Assembly (NCBI GenBank): GCA_963978545.1
Contig: OZ021722.1
Coordinates: forward strand, 35,543,365-35,607,364
Length of the DNA: 64,000 nt
From: Linyphia triangularis
Lineage: Eukaryota > Arthropoda > Arachnida > Araneae > Linyphiidae
Direction: 5' to 3'
The number at the start of each line of letters is the position of its first letter. Position 1 is the first letter of the stretch. The notes under the pieces were generated by a model, which made no database searches, was not told where the DNA came from, and saw only the letters and a list, made by a program, of their open reading frames with translations. The position numbers and the translations under genes are program-made. Below, piece after piece: positions 10,540 to 23,566 of this stretch.

Positions 10540-13072
10540 ACTTACCGTTGAAATTGGATTTTTATTTTAGAAAATTGGAAAATGGTAAGATATATAATTT
10601 TAATTTTGAACTAATAAATTTATATACAGCCTGGCTGTACTGGATCATGCTTTAATACTAATCTGAGCACCATCTACAGTTAAGAGTTACTTTTTGAGAG
10701 TTGAACTTTAATTATTTTCACCCTATACATTCACTGGCAGACATTTTTATCTAATGCTCTAGGCTTTATCTAGTGAGAAGCTGATGCGAAAGTTCTGTTC
10801 ATCCGTCAATCTATCTTTCTGACTGAGGTTCACATTTTCAGACAAATTAGAAGCAATCTTTTAGTGACAGTTAGTGCCACAATCGAGCTTGTTTAACATG
10901 CCGTTTCTTATAACTTTTTAAATACCTGATCAAAATATTTAACTATCGAATATATTGTGGTTTTTCACACACTCTTCTTTGAAACAGGTATTGAATAAAA
11001 AAAGCTGCGAATGCACCTTTTTTTTTTTAAATATGCAGTTAAAAATTGTCCAAAGATTTCCAGTAAAATAAATAGTATAAATTTCAGTGTGATAAAATAA
11101 TATAAATTCATTATATGAACAGTTATATGTAATTAAAGTAAAATATCATATTTAAGTACCTGAATAAAAAGCTAACAAGACTAAATAATACGTTTTTCAT
11201 AAATAAAAAATTAGTTACAATACCAAAGAGTTGTATTTGTTATCAATTGTACCTCTCTTTTGGAATAAGCCATTCGGGTTTTTCTTGTCAGCTCATGCGC
11301 ATTATTCAAAATAAAAAACAATTTCATGTCGTTTAGTCTAAATACTATTTATTATTCCAATAGCAATGCACAAAACGTACTTATTCACGGAAATGATTTG
11401 CCACATATAAAAGATAGCAAGGTCGCTCACTTTTCTTCAGCATCCGCATCAAAACCCAAACAAGAACTTTCACAAGATAATCTCATCCCTTTATTTAATG
11501 TTTCTTCTTGAAATCAGTCCTCCGTGTAACGTTATGGGTACAAGCGGCCGAAATCGAGAAAGTGTCTCTTTCGAACTCGTAAATAAAGATGAGGTAACCG
11601 CGGTTCAACAGAAGATTGTGACGCGCTTTGCTTCGTAAACCAACCTGGAGAAACAATTGTTGCATTTCATCGAATGGGCATACATCATTTCCTTCACGGT
11701 TGAGGTCGGACTGGTGAGGAAATGTCTCTTATAATTTATGCGAAGCAATTGTTTCTATTTCTAAGAGAAAGTCAAAATTATAATACTTGAAATAATGCTA
11801 TCTCCTTGCCTACATCTATGGCCGTAGACAAGCCCTTATAATACACTAAAATACCTGAAATACTGGTACAATAGTCATAAACAAGCTGTTTGGGCTAGTC
11901 GAATGGATCATTACATCATTATAAACTCCATCTCGGAAAGGGAGCGTTCCACAATGCCAGTATTTGTTTCCTATACTTTTTGAGGCAGTGTTGCATGCCA
12001 GTCTCGATAAATAGTTATTTCTAGCCTACGTTTGTTATGCACTCTCTCTGTCATTTTCTAGTCATACTGATTTACAAAGTTCAAGGCTTTAATAAAATTA
12101 TTTTAGTTATGACACATCTGTTTATTTTTCAGGAGAAAATTTGTATTTTTAGTAATTGTTTATTTAGTTTTGATTATTATTGAAATGTTATGGAGAATAT
12201 AACCAGACGCGTCAATTTTTAAAACGGGATTTAATATTTTGCTTAGTGCTTCAAAGAAAGAATACCAAAGCTATATTTCAACAGAAGTAATTTTGTTTAC
12301 CACTGAAAAAATTTCCTGTTTATCTTTGAAATAAATCGTCCTCTTACATTCGGTAAATAGATATTTTTTGCGCATTTTTAGAATGAACCCATTTAAAATT
12401 ACAATCAAACGACTTTAAGAAAATATTCGTAGGTGTCATTTAAACTTCAAGCGTTTGTGACGCTTAAAGTTAAATATTATTTTTGTTTTTCTAAAATCTT
12501 TTCAAGCGCACAAACGTAAACATTATTATTATTTTTTCTTTCGTATTTCACAAAAATCAAACGGAGATTTAAATTCTAAGCTTTGCCCTCGCATAAATGC
12601 ATTAGTTGTTTTTTAATGACATAAACAACTTTTGTTATGACATATTCATTTCAGAGATTTCTTTAATAAAACAAAGATTTCAAGGAAGGTAAAGGAACGG
12701 AGAAATATATTTACGATCTTTTGTTTAAAAATTCAGAGAAAGCAAATATAAAACGTTTTGGATTTCCTTGAAAGGATGCTTTTCCATGTGTTAAACTAAT
12801 TCACATAAACAATCTTTATTTCTTTGAAATTCAAGGTTATGAACTGATGCTAGTTCTACGCACTGACATCACACCCTGACATTGAACTTCAAATTACTAA
12901 AAGCAGGCTTTGAATTGCAGCTTTTCCTTATGAATAATGTTGGATTGCTAGTCTTTTAATTATCGAAGCAATCAACAGTTATTATTTTTTATCCTTTGGT
13001 TGTTGTTTTTAATTCGGAGATATTGGCGTTAAACTTTATTTTGTAGAATAAAGTATTTATCGGGAAACTGAA
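10540..13072. other. AT-rich non-coding stretch
   Basis: A slightly GC-richer patch at about 11400-11720 contains no continuing frame: a 61-codon frame ends at 11511. Nothing else is recognised. Confidence 0.55.
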
Positions 13073-13660
13073 TGTTCCGACGTGCTCTTATCAGAATCTA
13101 AGGGCAAGTAAACAATTGAGGGTTCACTAGAGTTGGTCACTAACACGGGTTAGGAAGGCGATAGGGTATTGACCGCTGATAGCATGCAAATGAAAATCAC
13201 ATGTATAGAAGATTTAGAACAATTTATTATTTGAATTAAACTGATTAAATGGGAACTTTGACTTATTTGGAAAGTTTAAAATACGCGGAGGAAAGGAGAC
13301 ACAGACACACACGGAGTTGAGGTCTCCAAGTCGGAAGGGTTGCAGCAAAGATGATCCAACATAGTACGTACCATTTCTCTGTCTCTCGCTCGATTCACAG
13401 CCTTACTTACTAATATTTTTTTAAACTAAGAACGCATTTGTCTGCGTATTTTGTATCTAGTGCTTTATTATCCGTATGGGGATGTTTCCTCTTTGTCTAA
13501 TATTATGTGTGAGCCGTAAATAAATAATAATATCTTTATTTGAATTTGAGTTGTTTCTTCCTTCGGTGTTACTTTGCATTTTGACTCCAAAATTGATGCG
13601 GTGTCAGCACAACGCCATTGTGGTCAGAGGCATCCACTAACGATCACGGTGGCAGCCTAA
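13073..13660 (+). mobile_element. LTR-retrotransposon-like segment (possible solo LTR)
   Basis: The segment starts TGTTCCGACGTGCTC and contains a CT-rich block (TCTCTGTCTCTCGCTCG near 13377). It then has a polyadenylation-signal-like AAATAAATAATAATA near 13519 and a T-rich region, and shifts to GC-richer sequence with GGTGTCAGCAC and GGTGGCAGCC near 13600-13655. That order resembles U3-R-U5 followed by a leader. No second LTR, gag or pol remnant is visible, and no target-site duplication was found. The right boundary is uncertain; the LTR itself could end at the CA at 13577-13578. Confidence 0.3.
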
Positions 13661-14219
13661 CAAATGCCTAACAATAAGTTCATAAAGAAATATATAATTC
13701 ATAGGCAATAAAAGAAGTTGAAATATTTGAAAGTTAATTTTAGTACACAAAATAGTGATGGATTATTCACTAAAAGTTTTAATATAGTTAATTTAATCTT
13801 GTGTAAAGTTTTCACGCTAATAAAGAAAAAAATAATTAAGAGAAAATTAAAAAAACTTCTTGTCTTGCCTTTCTACTTGAATTCCTAATGTCGGACCACC
13901 GTATTATGACCCCAACTTGTGACAATGAACAGTGTACGAGGAAAACTTTATATATAAAATTAGTAATTTTAGCAATTTTTAAATTTAAAAAAAAGAAAGA
14001 AAAGATTTTCCTGTATAAGAAAACTTGAAAAGAAATAATATTTACTTTCGCTGTTACATTATGATCAATACGGTACAGAAGATATTTCCAAATGCTATAC
14101 TAATCCAATCCTAAAGGTTTCATAGCCACCTGGTAGAAGAATTTTTATGAAGTCTAATGGAAACAGTTATAAATATAGAAATATGAGCAATATTATTTAT
14201 TACTGAAAATTATTGGTTT

Positions 14220-14222
<3 letters not shown>

Positions 14223-14258
<36 letters not shown>
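14223..14258. repeat. Poly-A tract, 36 bp
   Basis: An uninterrupted run of 36 A. It could be the tail of a decayed retroposon, but no element body is recognised upstream. Confidence 0.9.
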
Positions 14259-14260
<2 letters not shown>

Positions 14261-14513
14261 AAATTATTAGCTTTTATTATTTATGAAGAAAGTTTTGAAA
14301 GTTTATTTTCAAAAATCTTTCGTTTATTTAAGGCAAGCAATGCTTATTATGCACACGCCACCTGGTATACATGAAACCTTTATAATAACTTTTATAACCT
14401 AATATATACTTAAAACACGCTGTTCTTCAGAGACGGATGTCTTAGACTTTAAATTGGTAACTTATTTATTTTTTTGGTCTCGTATAAATGTACAAAAAAT
14501 CTACATCAACATG

Positions 14514-14518
<5 letters not shown>

Positions 14519-14560
<42 letters not shown>
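14519..14560. repeat. Poly-A tract, 42 bp
   Basis: The longest uninterrupted A run noted in the window, about 260 bp after another long A-tract. Confidence 0.9.
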
Positions 14561-14561
<1 letters not shown>

Positions 14562-15977
14562 ATTGTGTATAAATGATATATATATATAAGTTATTATCCA
14601 ACTTGGCGAGCGTACCTTCAACTACTGCCAACTAACAAGTATGATCACGCTTAATTGCTTGTTCAATAGCTGTCATTGTATTCCCAACTCAGCTTGAAAA
14701 CATCGCCGCTCATTTCGTCCAGCAATTTCCTCTCTTTTCCTGCCCGAGACTTCGGAAATATTTCCTGCGAATAATGATTTCCTGCGAAAAGTTCCTTCTT
14801 TGTTCGGAACACACGTTCAGGGAATGTCAACCTCGCCTGTCCTCCCCCTTTTTCTGGAATTCCTTAAAATGCTGTCCTCTTCCAATTCTTCTACCCTCAA
14901 CTTATCCGAAGGTCTTCTTAGAATATAGGATTGCGCCATGGAAGAAGGCAGCTTTTGAAATGCCAGTTCTGCTCAACGAGTCAATTTGAGAGTTTTTTTT
15001 GTTGTTGTTGCTGATATGGATACAATTGAATTCCATCTCAGAACTTTGTCAGTTGTTGCAATTGTGATGTCAACATTTTTGACTCGTGTCGTTGATTTTT
15101 TTTTTTCCTCAAGTCGAGTATGAAAAATGTTTTGCGGTCGTATTGAAGTTGTTTATTGAATAAGTTCGATTTTACACGCTTAAAAATAATTTTTTAATGC
15201 ATTTTGATGGTAAATAGGAGAAAAGAAACATTTTTATGTAAAAGATTCACTTAAAAACCACTGTATTTAATAAAAAAAATTATATGATCACTCAGAAAAT
15301 GAATTTTAAAGATGGAGAAAAAATTCCAAACATGGACCATAATGGACACGAATTTTATAAAGTGTGAAAGTTAAGTAAGTAATATTAGTGAAATAATGAA
15401 TTTAAGTTTACATAAATTTGAAAATTTTTCAAGTCCTTAAAATTAAGAAGTAGCTAAAATTTAAAACAAATATACAAGTACACAAAATATAATTTTTTCT
15501 AAGAACTTTTTTTTATGTTTTAAACTGATTCAGATTCTTAAATAATTTAAAAAATATATTTATAGACAAAACTACTAATTAAAAGTTTGTGTTTGTAATT
15601 AAAATATTGATGGTATGCATGTTATGAATGGTTAAAATAAACCAATATTTCACTCGTATGTGACCAAAGGGGGAAAAAAAAGGCATCGCATGCCTCCCCT
15701 CAGGTTTATTTTTCAGAAGGCATTTAAACACTTTTTTTTTCTTTTACATTTAACATTTTGAAAACATAAATGATAATTTTTTAAAAATAATATTACCCAT
15801 TCATCTATGTAACAAGCTGATACAATGAAGTACTATATATAGCTAATTACTATTTGTTTAGTCTATCTCGACATTTACACTAGAGTTTTCACTGTGAGCT
15901 ACACAAAGGCAATTCGGCTTAAGACATTGTTAAAAAAATTTCACATGTTGATAGTATTTCGAATTACAAGTAGGAAT

Positions 15978-16040
15978 GTCTTCCGGGAGGATTTCCCTTA
16001 GGAAATTACAATGCATTTGCGCGTCAAAATCCCGGAAGAC
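15978..16040. repeat. GC-rich inverted repeat (hairpin)
   Basis: The left arm GTCTTCCGGGAGGATTT (15978-15994) pairs with AAATCCCGGAAGAC (16027-16040). This gives a stem of about 14 bp with a 2-3-nt bulge (GG) and a loop of about 32 bp. It is GC-rich against an AT-rich background. It could be the two ends of a tiny MITE or a structured element; no flanking duplication was found. Confidence 0.6.
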
Positions 16041-17928
16041 TGCCATCCGGCATCTCGACGCTAATATATGACAATCACGGATAAGTCTTCTTAGATTCTA
16101 CATCAAGGTGTGCATATTCAGGTAATCTAACAGTTACCATGCATGTAAAACAAGTATTATACCTCCAAGCCATAAGTATTACCGATCCATTTAGTGTTAT
16201 AAGTATATTTAATTCATATACTACTGTTGGTATTTCATTTTATTTTAGTCCAAATTACTATCTGATTCTCAAAAGACATCAATCTCTCGTATATAACAAA
16301 AAGCGAAAAAAAGATAAGAGCAAGAAACCTTCTCCATTTCGATGACGAAAAAACAATGACTTTCCTATAAATCCCTTCGATCTTGGATTTTGATGTCTGT
16401 TACTACTCACCCCCTGCTGCCACCCCCCCGAGTAATGGTGCATAATTTTTCCATTATGGATTCGGATCGTTTGCTTTTTATCGAATATCTGCGGAATGGA
16501 AGATTACGGTTATTTATGGCCTCAGATAACTTTCGGAATAACGATTTCTGATGTTGCCAGTGACCACTTTGGAATGATATTTTTTGAGAGGTGGGACTTA
16601 AGTACATAGACAAAAACTAAATGTGTTTTTAGAAGTATTTGAAAATCTTGTACAACAATCTAAAAGTGCTTTCATTAAAATGTAAAATACATCTTTGAAA
16701 TTATGTATATACTAAACATCTGATATCCATCAAGGCAACAAATTACTTTTAGCTAATGTCTTCTGTTTTATGACACTAATACAGGTCGAGTTTAAAGTCG
16801 TATACATCAAAGTATAATGGGCCAAAATTCAGTGAAACCGCATTGAGTTTCAATTTTCTCCCGGTAGATAACAGTGTAAGTTGTTCCGAATATATTTCAA
16901 TTCATATCTGTGATCTCGTATTCTGAAACTTCATGTGTAAAGCGTTTTCTGTTCAAGGCGGTGGCATTGTGCTTGGCGAGAAACAGTGAATATTCAATAT
17001 TCATGTTGGAGTTTCTTTTTGCTCAAAAGTCGCATTCTCATGTCATTAAAGAGTTTCGCAAGAAACATCCTGATTCAGCAGTATCCAATAATTGAGTGAC
17101 ACGATCAGTTCAAATCAAGACAACCGGATCAGTGGCTGTCAAAAAAAAAAAAAGAAAAAAAAAAAGAAAAAAAAAAGAAAGAAAGAAAAAAAGAAAAAGA
17201 AGCCGGGTAGGCCCGACATTTTAGGCAATGAAAAACTGAAAGAAGCTGAAAAAAAGTGTTGTGCGTTTGCCAAATAGACCACACATGGTTGCAGAGAGGA
17301 AAACGAACTTCACTCCAGCCATGTCTAACATCAATATTGCTATGTTCCGTAATCTTACGAAAATCGGTAAAACGAACACTTTTTTTATGCTCGCGAAAAA
17401 GGACGTAATTTCGAACATTATTGAAACATCTAAAGCTAAAAATAAAAGCCAAAATTTCAACTAATCTAAGTGATAATCTACTTTAGCTTAAATTCTTAAA
17501 CTGACACTTCTTCCATGTAAACTTCGATATGCGTGCGATTTTAAACTCACCGTATATCAGTGCTAGAAGTGTGGGTAGACGCGGGGTGAAGCGTCCCCTC
17601 ACTTTTCAAGAAAATATCCATGCGTCTCTCCCCCTCCCCCACCCCTTCTAAAATTACTGAAATCCATCTCTTCACTTTTAAAAACACTCAATCCGTCTAA
17701 AAACTACTAAAGAAAAATAACATTAATATAAAAAAGTAGCGACACAAGAGAAAAAGTGATATATAGTTTTCAAAAGTTTAAAAAAATTATTGTATATTAA
17801 AAATACATATTACTTTTTATAATAAAGATATAAGTATTTTTATTAACGCTGTTACACTTAGTCAACTTTTAACTTTGGAGGAACTTCCTTTTAAGATAAA
17901 TTTCTATTCTTGTTTCATAAAGACAAGC

Positions 17929-17970
<42 letters not shown>

Positions 17971-18930
17971 CTTTATTAATTTAATTTTATAAAATTATGC
18001 ACATTTTGAATCCCTATTTTAATCTAAATAAACAGTAATGTATAAAATGTCGAATAATTACTTCACTCTTACTTCCAAGTAAAAAAAACCTTAGTCCCAG
18101 AGTATTCTTTAAAATAACAATAAATTTTGAACCCTTGTTCAATGTTAGTGTTAGGAAGTAAAAATTGTCCCTTACTAATTACTATTTTTATTATAAGATA
18201 CGAAATTATAAAATTTATCGTTGGGAGGGGGGGGGGGGGTTGCACTTCTCGTGAACTATTGGGCATCCTCCCATTTTTTTTGTTTCCAACTTCTACCACT
18301 GCCCAATATAAGATATATTCTTCTATCCCCTTTCCATTCATTGAGTAATTTTATACATAACAATGAAATAGGTATTGATTTGACGATGGCAGTTATAAAG
18401 CATCGATTTTTTAAAAATTATAATTGATTTTACCATTTTTAAAAATCCGAACCATCATAGAAATATCTTTTTCTGTTTCTTGTCTTAAAAACTTAAATTT
18501 TTACCTAAACCTTATATGGTATTATCTTCAAAACATTTGAAGTCTTCATAGTACACACAGTTTACTTTTCAATTTCTCATATAATTATTAATTAAATATG
18601 TATTTTTTATAAAAAAAATATTTTCTATACAAATTTATTTGAAAAGTCTACTTTTGAACTAATAGGGAAAGCATTAAGTATTGTTTGGAGAGAGAAATTA
18701 TAATTATCCATTCTGTCAAGAATTATGTGGATTTTCTTATTTTAAATATATACCAAACTTCTTACTACTTTTATGATAATCACTTTATAGTACTCTTTTT
18801 TGGTGTTCAGTTATTTTATACGTAAGTTCTACATTTAATACTTTAAAAATATTTCAAATTGGATATAAAGTTACTTGAATGAACAATAGTTCATGCAAAA
18901 CAACCGTCAAATTTGTTTCAATCTTGCTTT
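16041..18930. other. AT-rich stretch with homopolymer and purine tracts
   Basis: It contains an A/G-only tract at about 17141-17201, a poly-A at 17932-17967 and a poly-G run of 13 at 18227-18239. Open frames over these tracts (Lys- or Phe-rich) are repeat artefacts. A plus-strand open frame at 17261-17464, immediately after the purine tract, is not recognised. Confidence 0.55.
17932..17967. repeat. Poly-A tract, 36 bp
   Basis: An uninterrupted run of A with no recognisable retroposon body upstream. Confidence 0.9.
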
Positions 18931-18944
18931 TAATATAGTTGAAA

Positions 18945-19114
18945 GCCAGCCAACATGATGGCTGTTGGGTTAGCGCTCTGGCCTCGCATGAATTCTGGGC
19001 TAGACATTGATGTTAGTTGTGGTTCGGAATCCATGTTAAGCTGTAGATCTGGGCCTGATTAGCCGTTATTGTGCACAAAAATAGGTCGTAGAGCTTGCAA
19101 AGAAACTACAAACA
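18945..19114 (+). mobile_element. SINE family 2, copy 1 (tRNA-derived)
   Basis: A 170-bp insertion is flanked by a perfect 13-bp target-site duplication AATATAGTTGAAA (18932-18944 and 19115-19127). It has the start of a tRNA-like A box (GGGTTAGCGCTCTGG). It then has a body shared with 23390-23566, including GTTAAGCTGTAG, GCCTGATTAGCCGTTA and a GAGC...CAAAG end. The region that would hold the B box is deleted relative to the second copy, so its internal pol III promoter is incomplete. Its job is parasitic: it relies on LINE machinery for insertion. Confidence 0.78.
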
Positions 19115-19127
19115 AATATAGTTGAAA

Positions 19128-22100
19128 AAAATTAAACTTTAAGTTTCATTTCAAAGAGAAAAAATAAGATATTTTATATGTTAACTATAAATGTATAAAT
19201 TAACAGTTAAGCTTGATATTTTTGACTGAATGTATTTAAATACCAATATATATTTTAAAATTTATCTTGCTAATTATAACATATTTAACTTTTAGATAAA
19301 ACAATTCACGAGAAACTAGATTTTTAGAATATAAAAGTTTTCTTTCTTGTTAACTATGGAATAACAATATATTAATCATAATCCATAATTTTCTATTGAA
19401 ATTTATTTTTTAGGGTTGGCAAATTCAACTTATGGCCTACAAGATATGCTAGCATTAAAAGATTACCATGATTTAGAAAATGATTAATTAATTACAAATT
19501 GGTAAGGACCAATAAAAGAAGTGACATTAACATGTAATTAATTAGGTAAAACAATAAAAAAAAGCTTTATTTTTATATCTTTTAACATAACACGCTAAAT
19601 CTATTTGAAAACCAGAACTTCAATAATATTATCACACGTTACCTTCCTTCCATACAAAATATTCTTTGGAGATACACATGATGAATGAGTTTTTATATTA
19701 TGCAAAACGAACAAATACCTCAAAGATGGCGCATATGACAGTGATGGAGCGGAATCTTTACATAGAACAAATTAATTACCAAAAACGTTGCATTATAGAC
19801 CCTCTAATTACGTTCATCTTTTCGCAGGGTATTGATTTTGAAAGGCGAAATTCATTTTTTAATTCGCTTTTCTGAAATAAAAGAAAATGGCGCCCCCAAT
19901 TGAGGCTCAAGAAGCGTGAAATCGTTTCAGCTTTTAGTAATGAGACGTTGAGGAAACTTTAGAAGACATCTTAAAGACTGCATTTTTATTCTTCGCTTCA
20001 TTAAGTGCTATCGCTGTTGAAAGTTGGGAAATTGATTTTTTTTTTCTTTGCAAGGGAACTTTGAATTTCCGAAAGTTTACAAATCCAATTTAGCTTTTAA
20101 CGGTAATAAGATTTAAGTGGCGGAATTCTGTCGCTTGGTGCTTAAAACGATTTGACAGGAGTTCGAATAGAACACTTAACTATTGAAGTAAAAAGATTTT
20201 CTGGTACATCTCTATCGAATTCTTTAGAAAAAGAGATAATTATGATAAATAACCTGAGAAAAGTTAGACATTTTGAAATATGTTTAAAATTTTTTTTTTG
20301 TAAATACGCAGTTGATTTCAAGATTACGGATATTTTCTTATAATAATAAACGCATAATGCATTTCATTAATATGTAATGCAAACTATAAAAAAAATCTAT
20401 TCATTGTAAAAGCTACTAATGATGCTGTGGTATCGTGGTCGAGTAAAAATTTCATTTTGAACGAAAACAAAACACATTTATTTTAAGAACTTCACAAGGA
20501 GCAGGTGTTAGTGTTCCATTTCTGAATCGTCTGACCTCTCTCGTCTCTCATAGGAGACTAATAAAAAAAACAACATAAAAAATACAATCTTCAAATAACT
20601 GTTTTGTGGCGCTCTCTATATTTTACAACAGCAATTAACAATTACAATACGTTACAATGCGTACTTAATGAAAAATATGAAATACTTAACTTTTTTATGA
20701 AAAGGTATAAAATAAAAATAAAAATAATATAATTTGAGTTAAAAGGAAGCACATACTATGGCCATATAAGTAAGTAAATACGATATAATAGAATTTGGCA
20801 TTTTCTTTAAACATTCATGGTAATTATATTTGAATGTCCTCAAAAATTTACTTATTGTTATTTCGTTTTCCTTTTAAACAGCTCTTTTCGTTTTTTTTCC
20901 TTATTTGAATTAGCTTATATTTAATATAGGATAATGAATGAATTGCATTTGAGTTCTAACAGTTGATCTCGATTTCATTGCTGACTTTGTTGTTTTGGAA
21001 GAACTTGTCCAAAATACTAGTTTTTGAATAATAGTCACGTGTGTCTGTATGTGAATAGCTGAACACCTGAACAGAAGGTGCAAATTTCATTTGCAAGTCC
21101 GTAGTGCCCATAAGACGTGACAAAAATGATTTTATAACAGCGCATGAGTAAAAAATAAATGCCTAACATTGAAAACTTCAAGTTTTAAATTTTTTTATAA
21201 AACAGATCTAACTATTCTTAAAAAAAAATGATTCTGTATATGTTTTTTCACGTGTTATAAGCACCTTTACCACCGATACTCGAGGAATATTTCCAAAGTT
21301 CATCATGCAACAATAAAAATTGTCACAAGTCTTTAAAATAAAAATATTAATTTCAGCTCATGTGAACCGAAATAATTTAAAAGATTCAAGCTTTTGTGCT
21401 AAAGGAATCTTAATTTATGCTGTTATATAATAGATAATTTTAGCTAGTGCTTCACTCTAGATATTATCTTATATAAGAGCTAATTTGTTCTGCTTGTTTA
21501 CTAGGGATATATTTTCTTAACCAAAATTAGAAATTTGGCAACACTTTTGGCTTTAATATTTGTTGCCAAGCTTGCTAACTTGGTGAGATGTTTATCTCCT
21601 GAAATGTATCTAAGACCACCGTTTTGGTAAGTTTTTTTTTTTTTTATTTAATTTAAGTGAAAATATCAAAATTTAAACGAAATCAATTAAGAATTTCAGA
21701 TCATTGATCAGTGTTATAGAATTGTAAGTTGCACTATATTACATAATAATTGTTGGTCCCAAGTCCCTGAAAAGTTTGGTGGGAGAATTATTTCTACTGG
21801 CAATTGAGGCTAATGAGGCTAAGGAATAATGTAGATTGTAAAAAACAAAGTAAATAATTTTAAAAGATAGAAGGATTTTCATTGATAATTCATGTTACGA
21901 GTTACAGAAAATAATTTTTCATGGAGCCTCTGTAGTCCAAGTTCAATTGCAAAAGTGTTTTTGAGGTCAAATCCCATTCATGAAAAAAAGCAAAGCTCTA
22001 GCTTTAAAATTTACCTAAGTGCAATACATCAATTGTGACATACACCGATTTAATAATCTATTTCATCTAAGAATTTTACATCTAAGGAAACATGCTTGTA

Positions 22101-23154
22101 AATGAAGCATTTTTGTTAAACAACATGTTTTAGTTGAGCATTTAAAACAAATTATTTCAGGATTTTATTATTGCTATAAGAAACAAGTGAATGCCTTTTT
22201 TTATGGTTATTTAAAGTGTTTGATGGTTGATTAAGTAAAGATATAGTCGAAGTATTCCAAGTTTAAAATCGTTATTATTGGATTAATTTTAAAGTTATGT
22301 TCCTAATTTTACTTAACTAACGTGATTTGATGCTGAAGAATAATTTACCTTTACATTTTGAAAAAATTGTAATCGAAAAATTGTAAGAGGAAGATGAAAA
22401 GACTATCTTTTTATTATTTCTTATTTTAATTTGAGTATTTTTGAAAATTACACTAACTTCTTATTCCAAAAAACAAGAGAAATAAACTCCTTAAGAACTT
22501 TTTGGGAAACTCTTTTTAAAAACTTCGATCATTACGTATGAACATACAAAATATTTAGATTTTTCTTTTTAATGGCTCGCGACACGGTTGAGAATGATAA
22601 ATCTCAATCCATATTTAATATTGAAGCCTAATCGGCAAATTTGATGTCTCTATCGCACAGCACATGCGAAAGGCATTGTAAACAATTTAGATGTGCTATG
22701 TAGACAAGAACTATCCTGACTGCACCCATAATTGTTTCATGTCATATAAGATAGATAGTAATTATTTATTGGGTCGATCATTATCAATCATAATTTTAGT
22801 GCACGCAATATTTCAAATCATCTAATTGATCACTATATCCCTGAAAATACACCCTCTTTGTATGTAAAGAATGATTAATGACAACGTGAAAAAGGATGTA
22901 CCACAAAATTAAGAAATAAGATGATTTTCGTAGCTGATTTATATTAGTTTTAAACAAAATTTAATTTCCTATTATCTCCTATACATTCTAATATATATTT
23001 TTCATTTTTAAGAGGGATGATATAAACCCGTCTTTTTCCTATAAACTCCAATGCTTTATTTTCTTTTTAGTCACAAAATCTACCGGAGTGTTGTTTTAAA
23101 ATATTTGATTTTTGTTTACCAAGTATATTTAAAAAAATAAGAAGCCTAAAGCGC
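19128..23154. other. AT-rich non-coding stretch
   Basis: The only feature seen is a short dispersed repeat at 21533-21600. Small open frames (19666-19875, 20152-20343) have no recognisable domain. Confidence 0.55.
21533..21600 (+). repeat. Dispersed repeat, copy 1 (partner at 42470-42540)
   Basis: The sequence TTGGCAACACTTTTGG...GCCAAGCTTGCTAAC is recognisably homologous to the reverse complement of about 42470-42540. The family is unknown and the copies are decayed. Confidence 0.5.
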
Positions 23155-23224
23155 TGTAGCTTTGTTTGCGGGCGCTGATCGTGCGACCTTTGCTTTCCCA
23201 GCCAAATGCTCTATCCCCTAGACA
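23155..23224 (-). repeat. Decayed tRNA-like sequence
   Basis: Read on the minus strand, it begins GTCTAGGGGATAGAGCATTT, which resembles a tRNA D-arm/A box. The expected T-arm is altered to CACGATCAGCGCC, and acceptor-stem pairing is not evident. It is best read as an old tRNA-derived SINE head or a tRNA pseudogene, not a working tRNA. Confidence 0.35.
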
Positions 23225-23389
23225 AAAGGGATATCTGATGTCTAGGAGTTGTATCTGTTATTTATACACGAGACCACCACAAGCCACTAGCTATTTTCAA
23301 TTCAAATTGTGTTTATGATTTTTTTTCTTTTATTGTTGTTTCACTTGATGAAATTTTTTGTTTTAAAACGATACTTCTGTAGATATTGT

Positions 23390-23566
23390 GCCCACCTGAC
23401 TTCTGTGTGGTTAGCACTCTGCCATTGCATGCCAATGGTGCAGGGTTAGAATCCTGGGGCTAGGCATGGAGGTTTGATGTTGTTCGAATACACGTTAAGC
23501 TGTAGGTCCACCCTGATAAGCCGTTACTAAACACAAAAGTATGTTGTTGAGCGTACAAAGTAAAGG
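23390..23566 (+). mobile_element. SINE family 2, copy 2 (tRNA-derived)
   Basis: The A box (TGTGGTTAGCACTCTG) and a B-box-like GGTTAGAATCC are both present at tRNA-like spacing, then a tail shared with 18945-19114 (CGTTAAGCTGTAGG, CTGATAAGCCGTTA, ACACAAAAGTA, GTACAAAG). Divergence from copy 1 is clear, so the family is old. No convincing target-site duplication was found and the right end is approximate. Confidence 0.72.

Larger units (their letters stand above)
13661..15970. other. AT-rich stretch with long poly-A tracts
   Basis: Apart from A-tracts at 14223-14258 and 14519-14560, the only distinctive part is a C/T-rich patch at about 14690-14990 with a 71-codon open frame (14774-14989) of no recognisable family. 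Confidence 0.5.

Noticed and set aside
17092..17460. Lys-rich and Phe-rich frames across the A/G tract, and a hydrophobic minus-strand frame
   Set aside because: They depend on the simple purine tract and its AT-rich flank; no start, splice or family support.
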